From: Rhodopirellula sp. | Lineage (GTDB): Bacteria; Planctomycetota; Planctomycetia; Pirellulales; Pirellulaceae | Assembly (NCBI GenBank): GCA_002690925.1 | Contig: NZGD01000269.1 | Coordinates: 1-37,900, forward strand | DNA: 37,900 nucleotides | Reading direction: 5' to 3' | Part shown: positions 10,101 through 16,324 of the stretch, piece after piece | Layout of the letters: every line of letters starts with the position of its first letter | How positions within the stretch are numbered: position 1 is the first letter of the stretch | Translations under genes and position numbers: made by a program | The notes under the pieces: generated by a model | The model's input: only the letters and a program-made list of their open reading frames with translations | What the model was told of the DNA's origin: nothing | Database searches by the model: none

Positions 10101-10786
10101 ATCCGTAAAGCATTATCCACTGCCTCGTTGATGCGACCACGATCTCTGGAATCGGGATCAATGCGATCCACCACCAATTCGACATGGTGTCGGTGCTGTC
10201 GATCAAGCTTAGGCGGGTTGGACAATCGCACGGTTTCTCCGTCGACACGTGCCCTCAGAAATCCCTGCTTTCGAAGATCCTCAAAGAGGTCCCGAAATTC
10301 TCCTTTCTTCCCTCGCACGACAGGTGCCATCAACCACAAGGTTGCGTCCTGGGGCAACGCCAGTATCCGAGATGCGATCGCATCCCTCGCCTGTGCTGAA
10401 ATCACGGTCCCGCAGTCCGGACAATGCCCCGTCCCAACCCGTGCGAACAAGACTCTCAGAAAGTCATAGATTTCGGTGATCGTACCGACCGTACTCCGCG
10501 GATTGTTGCCCGTAGATTTTTGGCTGATTGAAATCGATGGGCTCAGCCCACTCACCAAATCAACATCAGGCTTGGGCATTTGCCCCATGAATTGCCGGGC
10601 GTAATGGCTCAAGCTCTCGACATAGCGTCGCTGTCCCTCTGCATAGAGCGTGTCAAAAGCAAGCGAGGATTTGCCGCTGCCCGAAACACCCGAAAAGCAG
10701 ATCAGCTGGCCTCGTGGCAGCGTGACGTTCACGTCGCGCAGGTTGTGTTCCCGGGCACCTTTGACTTTGATTTCCGTTGTCGCCAT
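4139..10786 (-). CDS. uvrA: Tandem-duplicated UvrA, excinuclease ABC subunit A, with C-terminal extension
   Basis: The damage-recognition ATPase of nucleotide excision repair, about 2215 residues, roughly twice a normal UvrA (about 940). Two complete UvrA units lie head to tail (about 1-965 and 990-1950). All four Walker A loops are intact (GVSGSGKSS twice, GPSGSGKSS twice), as are all four LSGGE-x-QR signatures. Both units keep paired CxxC zinc-finger cysteines (e.g. CPDC, CGGC/CGCC, CAAC/CETC). After the second unit comes a Lys/Ser/Pro-rich linker of about 120 residues, then an unrecognised globular domain of about 140 residues. The ATG at 10786 (MATTEIKVKGAREHN) was chosen because family members begin at this point and AAGGGAGA lies upstream; a GTG/ATG at 10846 would add 20 atypical residues and run through a dyad. 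A single chain may replace the usual UvrA dimer. Chlamydial UvrA is known to be similarly doubled. Confidence 0.96.
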   Translation of the reverse strand: MATTEIKVKGAREHNLRDVNVTLPRGQLICFSGVSGSGKSSLAFDTLYAEGQRRYVESLSHYARQFMGQMPKPDVDLVSGLSPSISISQKSTGNNPRSTVGTITEIYDFLRVLFARVGTGHCPDCGTVISAQARDAIASRILALPQDATLWLMAPVVRGKKGEFRDLFEDLRKQGFLRARVDGETVRLSNPPKLDRQHRHHVELVVDRIDPDSRDRGRINEAVDNALRMGEATLLVSLSDVNDDQAGQPKQDILFSSQYACGGCGRSFKPPSPQLFSFNSPQGMCEGCDGLGRLYTFVPELLVPDEKLSIRKGAIKLLGKWGDLGRYRRHIYRGVADAMDEALELESGTMLEGKWQDLPDHAKQIWLWGTDDTLEFTWRGGGAARKYSGAFEGFIPELLGRYRSTRNKMQLRQFEKYMDTMDCPDCHGKRLNPQASAVTIQTGGSRFLVDDDAKADLSLPELCELPIERLNLFFETVRLGDTDAVIAAEALKEIRQRIGFLLGVGLDYLTLSRTAPTLSGGESQRIRLAGQIGSGLVGVLYILDEPSIGLHPRDNDRLIETLLRLRDSGNTLIVVEHDEDTMRAADLIVDFGPGPGIKGGRIVAVGDVQKVSETAKSVTGQFLSGQRSIEPASQLRKVDENAMLTIRKAAFHNLKRVDISIPLGTVTSVTGVSGSGKSSFVGGILEPLLRNRLNGAEAEVGEHEGVEGLEHLDKTIAIDQSPIGRTPRSNPATYVKVFDEIRNLFARMTEAKTRGYTASRFSFNVDGGRCAACDGNGANKLEMDFLADIWVKCPVCQGQRYNRETLSVQFKGQSIADVLQMDISQALKLFSNIPKIADKLQTLVDVGLEYLKLGQPSTTLSGGEAQRIKLSRELSKRETGKTLYVLDEPTTGLHFADIELLLNVIQRLADRGNTIVIVEHNVDVIKTSDWIIDLGPEGGEGGGEIVCAGRPEDVARSPASYTGVALAKSLGIKRRKKSDKAKTIRSLVTESPAARTHVVVDAASEHNLKAVDVQVPRDAMTVFCGPSGSGKSSLAMDTIYAEGQRRYVESLSSYARQFVGQVQKPHVEKIEGLSPAIALEQKNLGHSPRSTVGTVTEVYDYLRILLARLGTMHCPDCQVAVGTQTPDQIVEKVMAMPDGTRALVLAPIEVQAGELSRDTWQSLRTTGYQRVRIDGRTIALDDAKPLDPRKRQTVQVVVDRIVIQPDDRTRITDSVEQALSLGIGVLQIAVADEEREEPLWKLETHSQHLVCGCCGRSFAELTPHHFSFNTAIGWCPQCEGLGTQTGTNPAALVTSTGKTLAEGAALLWPGVQQSVSSWMLNALSRHTGIPIDIPFDALTVSQRRVLFRGTGAQWIEVRESDKSAGGKSAKVLFRYQFKGFYPALDEASRLTPGLRGKLEQFTAEIDCSVCDGSRLTDEAAAVRFREHTIADLVHMPLDRLNEEVKSWKFDRRERKIAAELVREVRARVGFLLDVGLNYLTMHRGASTLSGGEAQRIRLAAQLGSGLCGVLYVLDEPTIGLHPRDNQRLIGALHRLRDLGNTLLVVEHDREVIDSSDYLCDFGPRAGRHGGRIIAKGDPRDVTPYEDSVTAGYIDGTKTISVPTARRPVYSSAGTPLVDFIKVIGATENNLQSVDLELPLGVLTAITGPSGSGKSSLIEQILYPALARRLHRSRTRPGRHEKIEGLRFVDKVIRVDQSPLGNTPSSNPATYTGVFDLIRQLFASIPMAAERRYTARTFSFNVSGGRCETCEGSGQLKIEMHFLPDVWVPCEECKSRRYNEDVLEVKLHGKSIADVLEMQCGEATELFANYPRILRTLQTMCDVGLEYVTLGQSAPTLSGGEAQRVKLAAELSRPMTGSTLYLLDEPTTGLHFDDIEKLLNVMQRLVEMGNSVVVIEHNLDVIKCADWIVDMGPGAGVNGGEVVFAGTPEDLATQAAAKRRKGKKSAPGSVTAPFLAEVLMAGQGERGDVAAPASPRHAKKLAGEKGESTKKKVPSLTSSKAPRNAEAGGHGDPGTRAAKRRPSIARLDPPEDQKPSGNKQKGPRLHSSSAEPAEQKQQVVRGPEPNGTAGDTTAIVLEPWKALGKKWHSLEKGFAEGATPDWPIELAERTVNLLEAIAGAGSIIYSAADGFEVTPRGADQAWAEVKTKEAGSLRIILAGPGAAFDEAGFSKLEMRGPVEHSGGKSTTITLNLKSLKHARSRKLRTFLKFHLEQTLA

Positions 10787-10823
10787 GCCCTTTGCCAGAT
10801 CTCCCTTCTGAGTGTCGAAAAGC

Positions 10824-10840
10824 CACAGATCGCATCTGTG
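10824..10840. promoter_or_regulatory. Perfect 7-3-7 dyad upstream of uvrA
   Basis: CACAGAT-CGC-ATCTGTG is a perfect inverted repeat with 7-bp arms and a 3-bp spacer, 38-54 bp upstream of the preferred uvrA start. It is placed as expected for a repressor operator or a short leader hairpin. It is not a canonical LexA box of a known type, so the identity of any binder is unknown. Confidence 0.45.
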
Positions 10841-11457
10841 TACCATTACACGCTAGAGAGCCGGAAACCGAACAGAAAGGGGTGATCAAATCTGCGGCAC
10901 GCCTAAACCTGCATTCCCCAGACTAAACCTCGCAAATAACGGGAGTTTAGAACATTCTGGCCCCGCCCACTCTGGCTGCTGCCTCACACCAATGCCATTC
11001 AAACGCGAGTGCTCGGCATTCCGTCCCACGATCCCGAACTGGCATCCTGCCGCAGAATTCTAGTCAAGTATGGACGTCAGGCAGGACTAATCGGTGAGGA
11101 CCTTAACCCAGCCCACTGCGTCAATCGCCTGAATTGACGGACCTGCATGGATGACGGCTCACCACCAAAGCGGGCAAACAACCGCAACAAACACAAATGG
11201 GCTCTCTGACCAATGACCACATGGAACACACAGACCACGTGGAAGACACCATGCGACCGAGCGAGCCGATGTTAGCAGACGTGAAAACCATTCGAGATGG
11301 AATCCGCAGACCTGCAGAGGGTGAGCAACTAAGCCAATCTGCCGCTGCAATCACCCCTCAAGATCGATTCCAGCATCGTGCCGTGACAGCAGCCCGCGGT
11401 GGAGTCAGCGCCCCCCTTTATCGAACGGCGTCACCCAACCAACGAGTAGCTTCTTCC
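10841..11457. other. Intergenic region between parA and uvrA, no gene seen
   Basis: About 600 bp between the 3' end of parA and the 5' region of uvrA. Open frames here are short, have no convincing ribosome binding site and give low-complexity or implausible proteins. I saw no tRNA, small RNA signature, strong terminator or long repeat. It should contain the uvrA promoter, but no clear -35/-10 pair could be picked. Confidence 0.5.
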
Positions 11458-12285
11458 TCAAGCAGCAGCCTGACGCGTGAAAGCCGCATCAGAAGACTCC
11501 TGAGCCAGCACTTCATCAGCAAGAGCCTGATAATCTGCTGCACCATTGCTTTGGGGTGCATACTGAAAAATTGACTTTCCAAAACTCGGTGCTTCAGCCA
11601 AGCGAATGTTTCTTCGTATTCGCGTATCAAAGAACTTGGCTTGCCGAAAGAATTCTCGTCCGCCCTTGCTGGCTTGGAAAAACTCTTCGATATCGGTTGT
11701 AACTTCAGCAGCAAGACGCGTATTCGAGTCATACATGCAAAGCATCACACCCGACAATCGCAAGCTCGCATTCAGCCGCCGCGATACGACCTCGATCGTG
11801 CGCAGCAATTTACTGAGACCATGGAGTGCAAGAAAATGAGGTTGCAATGGCAAGAAAACCTCACTCACGGCCACCAGCGCATTCACTGTCAAAACACCGA
11901 GGCTTGGGGGGCAGTCCAGAATCAAATAATCGTAGTCGGCATTCTCTTCTTCTTGCATTCGGTCACGCAGAATCATTTCGCGTCCACCCTCTCCCGCCAG
12001 TTCCAACTCCGCAGCGGCAAGATCAAGGTTTGACGGCACGACCGACAGGTTTTCGTTAATTACACGTCTCGCCTGAGCAAGCGAAGCATTACCACACAGA
12101 ACTTCATACATGCTCGCATCACCATCAACGGCAGTGATGCCGAGATGCAGTGACGCGTGAGCTTGCGGGTCAAGATCTAGAAGACAAACCCGCCGCCCCG
12201 CCTCAGCAAGCGCTGCAGCAAGATTGACGGAACTGGTCGTCTTCCCGACGCCACCTTTCTGATTGATCACCGCTATGGAACGCAT
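11458..12285 (-). CDS. ParA/Soj-family ATPase
   Basis: A 275-residue P-loop ATPase of the MinD/ParA superfamily. The deviant Walker A motif KGGVGKTT is at residues 10-17, with the signature lysine two residues after the first position. Walker A' is LLDLDPQAH and the switch/Walker B is [11 protein letters not shown]. It starts directly with the P-loop strand and lacks the N-terminal helix-turn-helix of plasmid ParA proteins, so it resembles chromosomal Soj or cargo-positioning ParAs. The ATG has AAGGAAG about 8 nt upstream. No parB gene or parS-like site was seen beside it, so it is an orphan here. The gene for an 85-residue protein lies 73 bp upstream on the same strand, probably co-transcribed. 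Likely role: positioning DNA or a protein complex on the nucleoid. Confidence 0.93.
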   Translation of the reverse strand: MRSIAVINQKGGVGKTTSSVNLAAALAEAGRRVCLLDLDPQAHASLHLGITAVDGDASMYEVLCGNASLAQARRVINENLSVVPSNLDLAAAELELAGEGGREMILRDRMQEEENADYDYLILDCPPSLGVLTVNALVAVSEVFLPLQPHFLALHGLSKLLRTIEVVSRRLNASLRLSGVMLCMYDSNTRLAAEVTTDIEEFFQASKGGREFFRQAKFFDTRIRRNIRLAEAPSFGKSIFQYAPQSNGAADYQALADEVLAQESSDAAFTRQAAA

Positions 12286-12358
12286 GGTTCTTCCTTAATT
12301 TGACAATTGGCGACTGCATGGCAACTCCAGCGTCCACCATAACAACGCTTCAATTCGT

Positions 12359-12616
12359 TCAGGCAGCACGACTTTGAAGTTCCTGATAAGCCAACAGAAC
12401 GTCGTACAAGTCGGCGTCAATTCGTACCGTGTCATCAGCAAAGTCATTCAGCCAGGCCCGATCATTTTCAACGGCGTCCATCAACAGTGGAACAACCTTT
12501 CCCAGAGGAACAGCAACCGTTTTTGGCTCCGCTGCACCCGAAATACGGTCCAATTCTCGTTCGCGACGGTCAGTGCTATCGTGGCCTTGGAAAATTTTTA
12601 GGGCTGGCTTCGACAT
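12359..12616 (-). CDS. Small acidic protein encoded upstream of parA
   Basis: An 85-residue soluble protein that I do not recognise. It begins with a basic stretch (MSKPALKIF) and continues with a helical, acidic body (DAVENDRAWLNDFADDTVRIDADLYDVLLAYQEL). It has no signal peptide, cysteines or membrane segment. It reads in the same direction as parA with a 73-bp gap, which suggests one operon. Small proteins next to orphan ParA ATPases often act as partners that stimulate the ATPase or link it to cargo; for this protein that is only an inference from position. Codon choice and composition look like real coding sequence, whereas the overlapping frames on the other strand do not. Confidence 0.72.
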   Translation of the reverse strand: MSKPALKIFQGHDSTDRRERELDRISGAAEPKTVAVPLGKVVPLLMDAVENDRAWLNDFADDTVRIDADLYDVLLAYQELQSRAA

Positions 12617-13064
12617 CTGTCTCTTTCAGTGATGGAACTCATAGCAACGTTTGGGAGGACGGAAACTGCAACCGCTAACAACCACCGCTATGGGTGGAAG
12701 TGGTCAGCGCACCAACCACGCAGAAACTCTTTCCAACCTTGGTATCGACTTTTCCGGTTAGGAGGATTGAACCGAATTGGCAGAAATTTCCGTTCTTTTC
12801 CTCAAGCCTGCGTGTTTCACAGAATCCCAGATTGAAAGTGATGACACCGAATCATTTGATGCCATCAATTTGATACGTACCAACTTCTCTGCTTGCGCTT
12901 GAAAAACAACTTGATCAGCTCGGGTTGAAGTCGTGTCGGCATGGCCAAAAATCGAACTGTCATGAAGCCACGGCGGATTTTGCATCCAACAGCCAGCGTG
13001 AATTGGCATGACTTGTGCTTCAGGGATATGCAATCGATCAGCCCAAAACGTACGGAGATGTTTC
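12617..13064. other. Divergent intergenic region
   Basis: About 450 bp separating the parA operon (minus) from the secreted-protein gene (plus). It should hold promoters for both. The only recognisable element is the sigma-54-like site near its right end. A 114-codon minus-strand frame at 12758-13102 overlaps that site and the next gene and is not credible. Confidence 0.5.
13003..13019 (+). promoter_or_regulatory. Sigma-54-like -24/-12 element
   Basis: TTGGCATGACTTGTGCT matches the TTGGCACG-N4-TTGCW consensus at the essential GG and GC pairs with correct 12-bp spacing; two conserved positions differ (C to T and T to G). It predicts a start near 13030, 35 bp before the ATG at 13065 and ahead of the GGAGA ribosome binding site. 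The position is good but the match is moderate. Confidence 0.42.
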
Positions 13065-13811
13065 ATGCATAAGTTTCTCGCCGCAATGCTCTCGCTAATC
13101 ACAACCGCGCTTTGCTTTTCTCAAACACGGAGTCACGCCGCTCATGCAACACCGCTGTTTCACGCCACGCGAGAGTATCGTGACGCCGCTGAATTCCTGG
13201 CTCGCCTACTCAGCTACCACGGTACGCTAGATCAGGCACAAACGATGTTTCTAAAACGCCTAGTCCATTCCAGTCGCCAACTTTACGCGGCAACCCTGTC
13301 CTGCCACCTCAAAACCGGCGTTCCTCTCGGAAGCACCTTCCGACAAACCTGGGCGCCGATACCAAACATGGTGCAAGATTTGCCTTGGATGCTTGAAACC
13401 TTACCACCTGACGTGCAGCAACGCGTGACCGACCATTGCAGAGAATTTTTCGCGACTTACCAAACGCTAGCCATACAAATCGAACTTCGGGAGTCGGCCG
13501 CAACAACTCAATGGACCGCCAACTCAGCGATTGTCTCGATTGATATCGCCAAGCAGGTCCTGACATACCGAACCAACCTCGCCGCATCGCCCCCGCCACA
13601 CTCACATTCCCATCCAAGGAAACAAGCCTGGCCCTTGGGGACACGATCAGAATGCTACGACATGGCTGCGACTTTTCGGTCACGCCGGACACTCTCGCCC
13701 AGCGAGTGGCAACTCCAGAAGGTCAAAACACCAAGACGAAGTGAGACCCCAACCCGAAGTAAAACTTCACACACAGGAGTCAGGCTGACGCGTTTAGGCC
13801 AGCACAGATAG
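13065..13811 (+). CDS. Hypothetical secreted protein, probably frameshifted near its end
   Basis: Reads as 248 residues with a clear signal peptide (about 1-26, MHKFLAAMLSLITTALCFSQ then AHAA cleavage-like). I chose the ATG at 13065 because GGAGA lies 6 nt upstream; the longer reading from 13008 adds a cytoplasmic-looking tail. Residues 30-175 look like a real helical domain (DAAEFLARLLSYHG, FLKRLVHSSRQLY, MLETLPPDVQQRVTDHCREFF). From about residue 178 composition changes abruptly to Pro/His/Ser/Arg-rich sequence. The -1 frame, open from about 13562 to the stop at 13742-13744, gives a more protein-like continuation (ATLTFPSKETSLALGDTI... DTLAQRVATPEG). A C5 run at 13590-13594 lies where the switch would be. 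No family was recognised. The real product may be about 226 residues. Confidence 0.7.
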   Translation: MHKFLAAMLSLITTALCFSQTRSHAAHATPLFHATREYRDAAEFLARLLSYHGTLDQAQTMFLKRLVHSSRQLYAATLSCHLKTGVPLGSTFRQTWAPIPNMVQDLPWMLETLPPDVQQRVTDHCREFFATYQTLAIQIELRESAATTQWTANSAIVSIDIAKQVLTYRTNLAASPPPHSHSHPRKQAWPLGTRSECYDMAATFRSRRTLSPSEWQLQKVKTPRRSETPTRSKTSHTGVRLTRLGQHR

Positions 13812-14040
13812 CCCACAACCCCCAGTCTTCCTCTGCTTGCCGATTCCGGGCTCCGAGCTAATCAGCACCAACACCATTTTGGTCCAGCGGCAGTAGTGCG
13901 ATAGACGCCCTTTGAGAATATGAAAGGGGAGGAAAAGGCGAGGATATGAACGGATGGTATTTGCCACAGATTCAACTGAGAGCACAATTGCGAAGCCCCC
14001 CTCTACAGGTGCAGGAATGATCATTTTCCCTTTTCACTGT

Positions 14041-14069
14041 TTGATTGAGAGAAAGAACACCATTATAGT
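14041..14069 (+). promoter_or_regulatory. Sigma-70-type promoter for the DUF1800 gene
   Basis: TTGATT (-35), a 17-bp spacer and TATAGT (-10). Four of six and five of six bases match consensus, and the spacing is ideal. Transcription would start near 14076, giving a leader of about 96 nt. Confidence 0.55.
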
Positions 14070-14103
14070 CAGGGAACTGGTATGAGGTCCTGAGTGGCTG
14101 TGC

Positions 14104-14152
14104 CAGCTATTCCCAGACATGCACAACGGGAAGTTGTGTCAACTATTCTCAG
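14104..14152 (+). repeat. Paired direct repeats flanking a dyad in the DUF1800 leader
   Basis: CAGCTATTCCCAG (14104-14116) and CAACTATTCTCAG (14140-14152) agree at 11 of 13 positions. Between them CACAAC-GGGAA-GTTGTG (14122-14138) is a perfect 6-5-6 inverted repeat. The block ends 20 bp before the ATG, so it could be an operator or an mRNA structure affecting translation. Confidence 0.5.
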
Positions 14153-14171
14153 CAAAAATCGGCGGTAAACG

Positions 14172-16121
14172 ATGCGTTACCAGCGTTCTTTGGTTTGTAG
14201 CCCCATTCGCTACTGCATGCGTTCAGTGCTGTTACTTGGCACCATCTTGGTCTTGATCAGTTCATCAAGTCCTGCTTCTGGCGGAACGTTTGAAGCGGAA
14301 AACCGTGGTGATGTTCGTAAAATCCGTAGTGATCTCAGGGCTTCCCAGTTTCTCTCAAAGGCGACGTTTGGTCCGACGCAGGAGATGATCGACAGCTTGT
14401 CGAATCGGATAAATCAGGTTGGATATCGCCGTGCCTGTGGTGAGTGGATCGATCAACAATTCACGCTCCAAGCCTCATCGCACGAGCAGGTTGCTCGTGA
14501 GATGGTGGCCGCAGATGGTCGAACCCTAACCGAGCCGAGCATTGGCATTGCCAACTATCGTTATCAGGCTTGGTGGCACATTGCCTTGACGCGTGAAGAT
14601 CAGCTCCGTCAGAAGGTAGCTTGGGCTCTCTCGCAGATTTTCACAATCAGCGACAGCGGCACAGGGTTCAACAACAATACCTCTCGTAGCATTGGAAATG
14701 GAGAGCAGTCGCTTCCTGATTGGCTCGGCATGAGCAATTACTACGACATGCTGGTCAACCACGCAGATGGAAATTACCGGGACCTGTTAGGCGACGTGAC
14801 CTTTCACGAGTGCATGGGGGTTTACCTGAGTGCTTATCGCAATCGCAAGGCAGACTTGAGCAAAGGCCGATGGCCAGATGAGAACTATGCTCGCGAGATC
14901 ATGCAGTTATTTTCAATCGGCTTGTATGAGCTGAAGCAAGATGGGCGTCTGAACGTTAACGAACAAGGTGAGTTGATTCCCACTTATGACAACGAGGGCA
15001 TAACCGAGTTAGCACGGCTGTTCACCGGATTCAAGTCGCAGCACAACACGAGCACGAGCTTCTACGCTGGACGCAATTATGGTGCTCCCATGCAGATGCA
15101 CCATCAGGAACATGACAATAACAAGGGATACTCCGATGTCATCGGTGAACCTGGCTACGGGAACAATGTTGGCAGCAAGACCTTGTTTGGGACCACACTC
15201 GATGCCCTTCCTGACCCACTGACGAACGAGGCCGCCTTGGCTGAAGTAAATCAGGGACTCGATGTGATTGCCGCCCACAACAATGTTCCACCCTTCATTT
15301 GCCGTCTACTGATCCAGCGTCTGGTTAAGTCGAATCCCTCCCGCGGCTACACTCGCCGAGTCACTCGCAAATTCCGTGACAACGGTCAAGGAGTTCGCGG
15401 CGACATGAAAGCGGTCGTCAAAGCGATCCTGTTGGATCCGGAAGCCGTGCGTGGCCAACGCGCCCTCAGAAAACGCGAACCCCTTCGAGTCGAAGTCGTG
15501 ACAAGGGGGACAGAACACAGTCGTTTACGTGAACCGATTCAACGTGTCACATCGCTGATTCGCGCATTGCGTCCAAGCAGCAACTACTCCAAATCTGACA
15601 CTGAAACCGGTGTGCCTTACATGGCTCTGGTAGGAGGACTTCGAGATGACTTGGGGCAAATGCCGTTTCGCGCCCCCAGCGTCTTCAACTTTTATGTGCC
15701 CGATTACCAGCCACCAGGAGAGCTAACCGGCTACCGTCCATCCCAACGCATTCCTAGAGAAGCCCTTTTCGCTCCTGAGTTTCAGGTAATGACTGCGGTG
15801 ACCAGCAATCGACTGATGAATCGCTTCAGTTATTGGACACGCAATCGCTACGTGCGTTACACCATGCGAGATGGTGTTCAGTTAACCATATCCTTTGATT
15901 TGACACCCGAACTGGAACTCGCCAAGGACAACACAAATCTTCCGGAAATCCTTCGTCGCTTCGATTTACTGCTTTGTCACGGTAGTCTCAGCGAAGAAAC
16001 AAAAACAAGCATCATCAACGCGATCACGTCAGAAAGCACTGCGGAAAACGAGAACGAAATGCGGCTTGAAGAAGCTCTGCTGGCTGTTCTGGTGTCACCA
16101 GATTGTGCGATTGAAGAGTAA
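14172..16121 (+). CDS. DUF1800 family exported protein
   Basis: A 649-residue protein with an N-terminal hydrophobic export signal (about residues 16-38). An internal ATG at 14217 would give a more compact signal peptide. The body matches the DUF1800 family: AxxFLSKATFGPT near the start, a Trp-rich segment (YQAWWHIALTREDQLRQKVAWALSQ split over 130-155), NYARE-x-MQLFSIGLY, NEGITELARLFTGF, and the C-terminal FRAPSVFNFY block, all recognised by memory. The biochemical function of the family is not established. It is almost always next to a DUF1501 gene, as here (200 bp downstream, same strand). The pair probably acts in or beyond the periplasm. A promoter and structured leader lie upstream. Confidence 0.93.
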   Translation: MRYQRSLVCSPIRYCMRSVLLLGTILVLISSSSPASGGTFEAENRGDVRKIRSDLRASQFLSKATFGPTQEMIDSLSNRINQVGYRRACGEWIDQQFTLQASSHEQVAREMVAADGRTLTEPSIGIANYRYQAWWHIALTREDQLRQKVAWALSQIFTISDSGTGFNNNTSRSIGNGEQSLPDWLGMSNYYDMLVNHADGNYRDLLGDVTFHECMGVYLSAYRNRKADLSKGRWPDENYAREIMQLFSIGLYELKQDGRLNVNEQGELIPTYDNEGITELARLFTGFKSQHNTSTSFYAGRNYGAPMQMHHQEHDNNKGYSDVIGEPGYGNNVGSKTLFGTTLDALPDPLTNEAALAEVNQGLDVIAAHNNVPPFICRLLIQRLVKSNPSRGYTRRVTRKFRDNGQGVRGDMKAVVKAILLDPEAVRGQRALRKREPLRVEVVTRGTEHSRLREPIQRVTSLIRALRPSSNYSKSDTETGVPYMALVGGLRDDLGQMPFRAPSVFNFYVPDYQPPGELTGYRPSQRIPREALFAPEFQVMTAVTSNRLMNRFSYWTRNRYVRYTMRDGVQLTISFDLTPELELAKDNTNLPEILRRFDLLLCHGSLSEETKTSIINAITSESTAENENEMRLEEALLAVLVSPDCAIEE

Positions 16122-16228
16122 CGAAAAGTGACTCTGGACATTCACGAAATGATGCCCGCTGACCAACAGGGAAGCCAGCGCCATGGAGTGGTATCCCTGA
16201 GCAATCGAGGAATCACTGAAGTCCGGAA

Positions 16229-16271
16229 GCGTCTACAAAGACGCAAAACATCAGCGACTCGGGAGAGTCGC
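16229..16271 (+). other. Two tandem tetraloop hairpins between DUF1800 and DUF1501
   Basis: GCGTCT-ACAA-AGACGC (16229-16244) and GCGACTC-GGGA-GAGTCGC (16254-16271) are perfect stems of 6 and 7 bp, each with a 4-nt loop; the second loop is of GNRA type. No U-tract follows, so an intrinsic terminator is unlikely. mRNA processing, stabilisation or translational control of DUF1501 is more plausible. Confidence 0.6.
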
Positions 16272-16324
16272 CGACCTTGTCTCAACAGTTTCAACCTCCA
16301 TCTAGACTCAATGAGTTTCAAGCC

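Larger units (their letters stand above)
13812..14171. other. Intergenic region with promoter and leader of the DUF1800 gene
   Basis: About 360 bp. The first 200 bp show nothing convincing. The remainder holds a sigma-70-type promoter and a leader with paired repeats around a dyad, listed separately. Confidence 0.55.

Noticed and set aside
12758..13102. 114-codon minus-strand frame between the parA operon and the secreted gene
   Set aside because: Overlaps the signal-peptide region and the sigma-54-like site of the plus-strand gene; no start signal or protein-like pattern.
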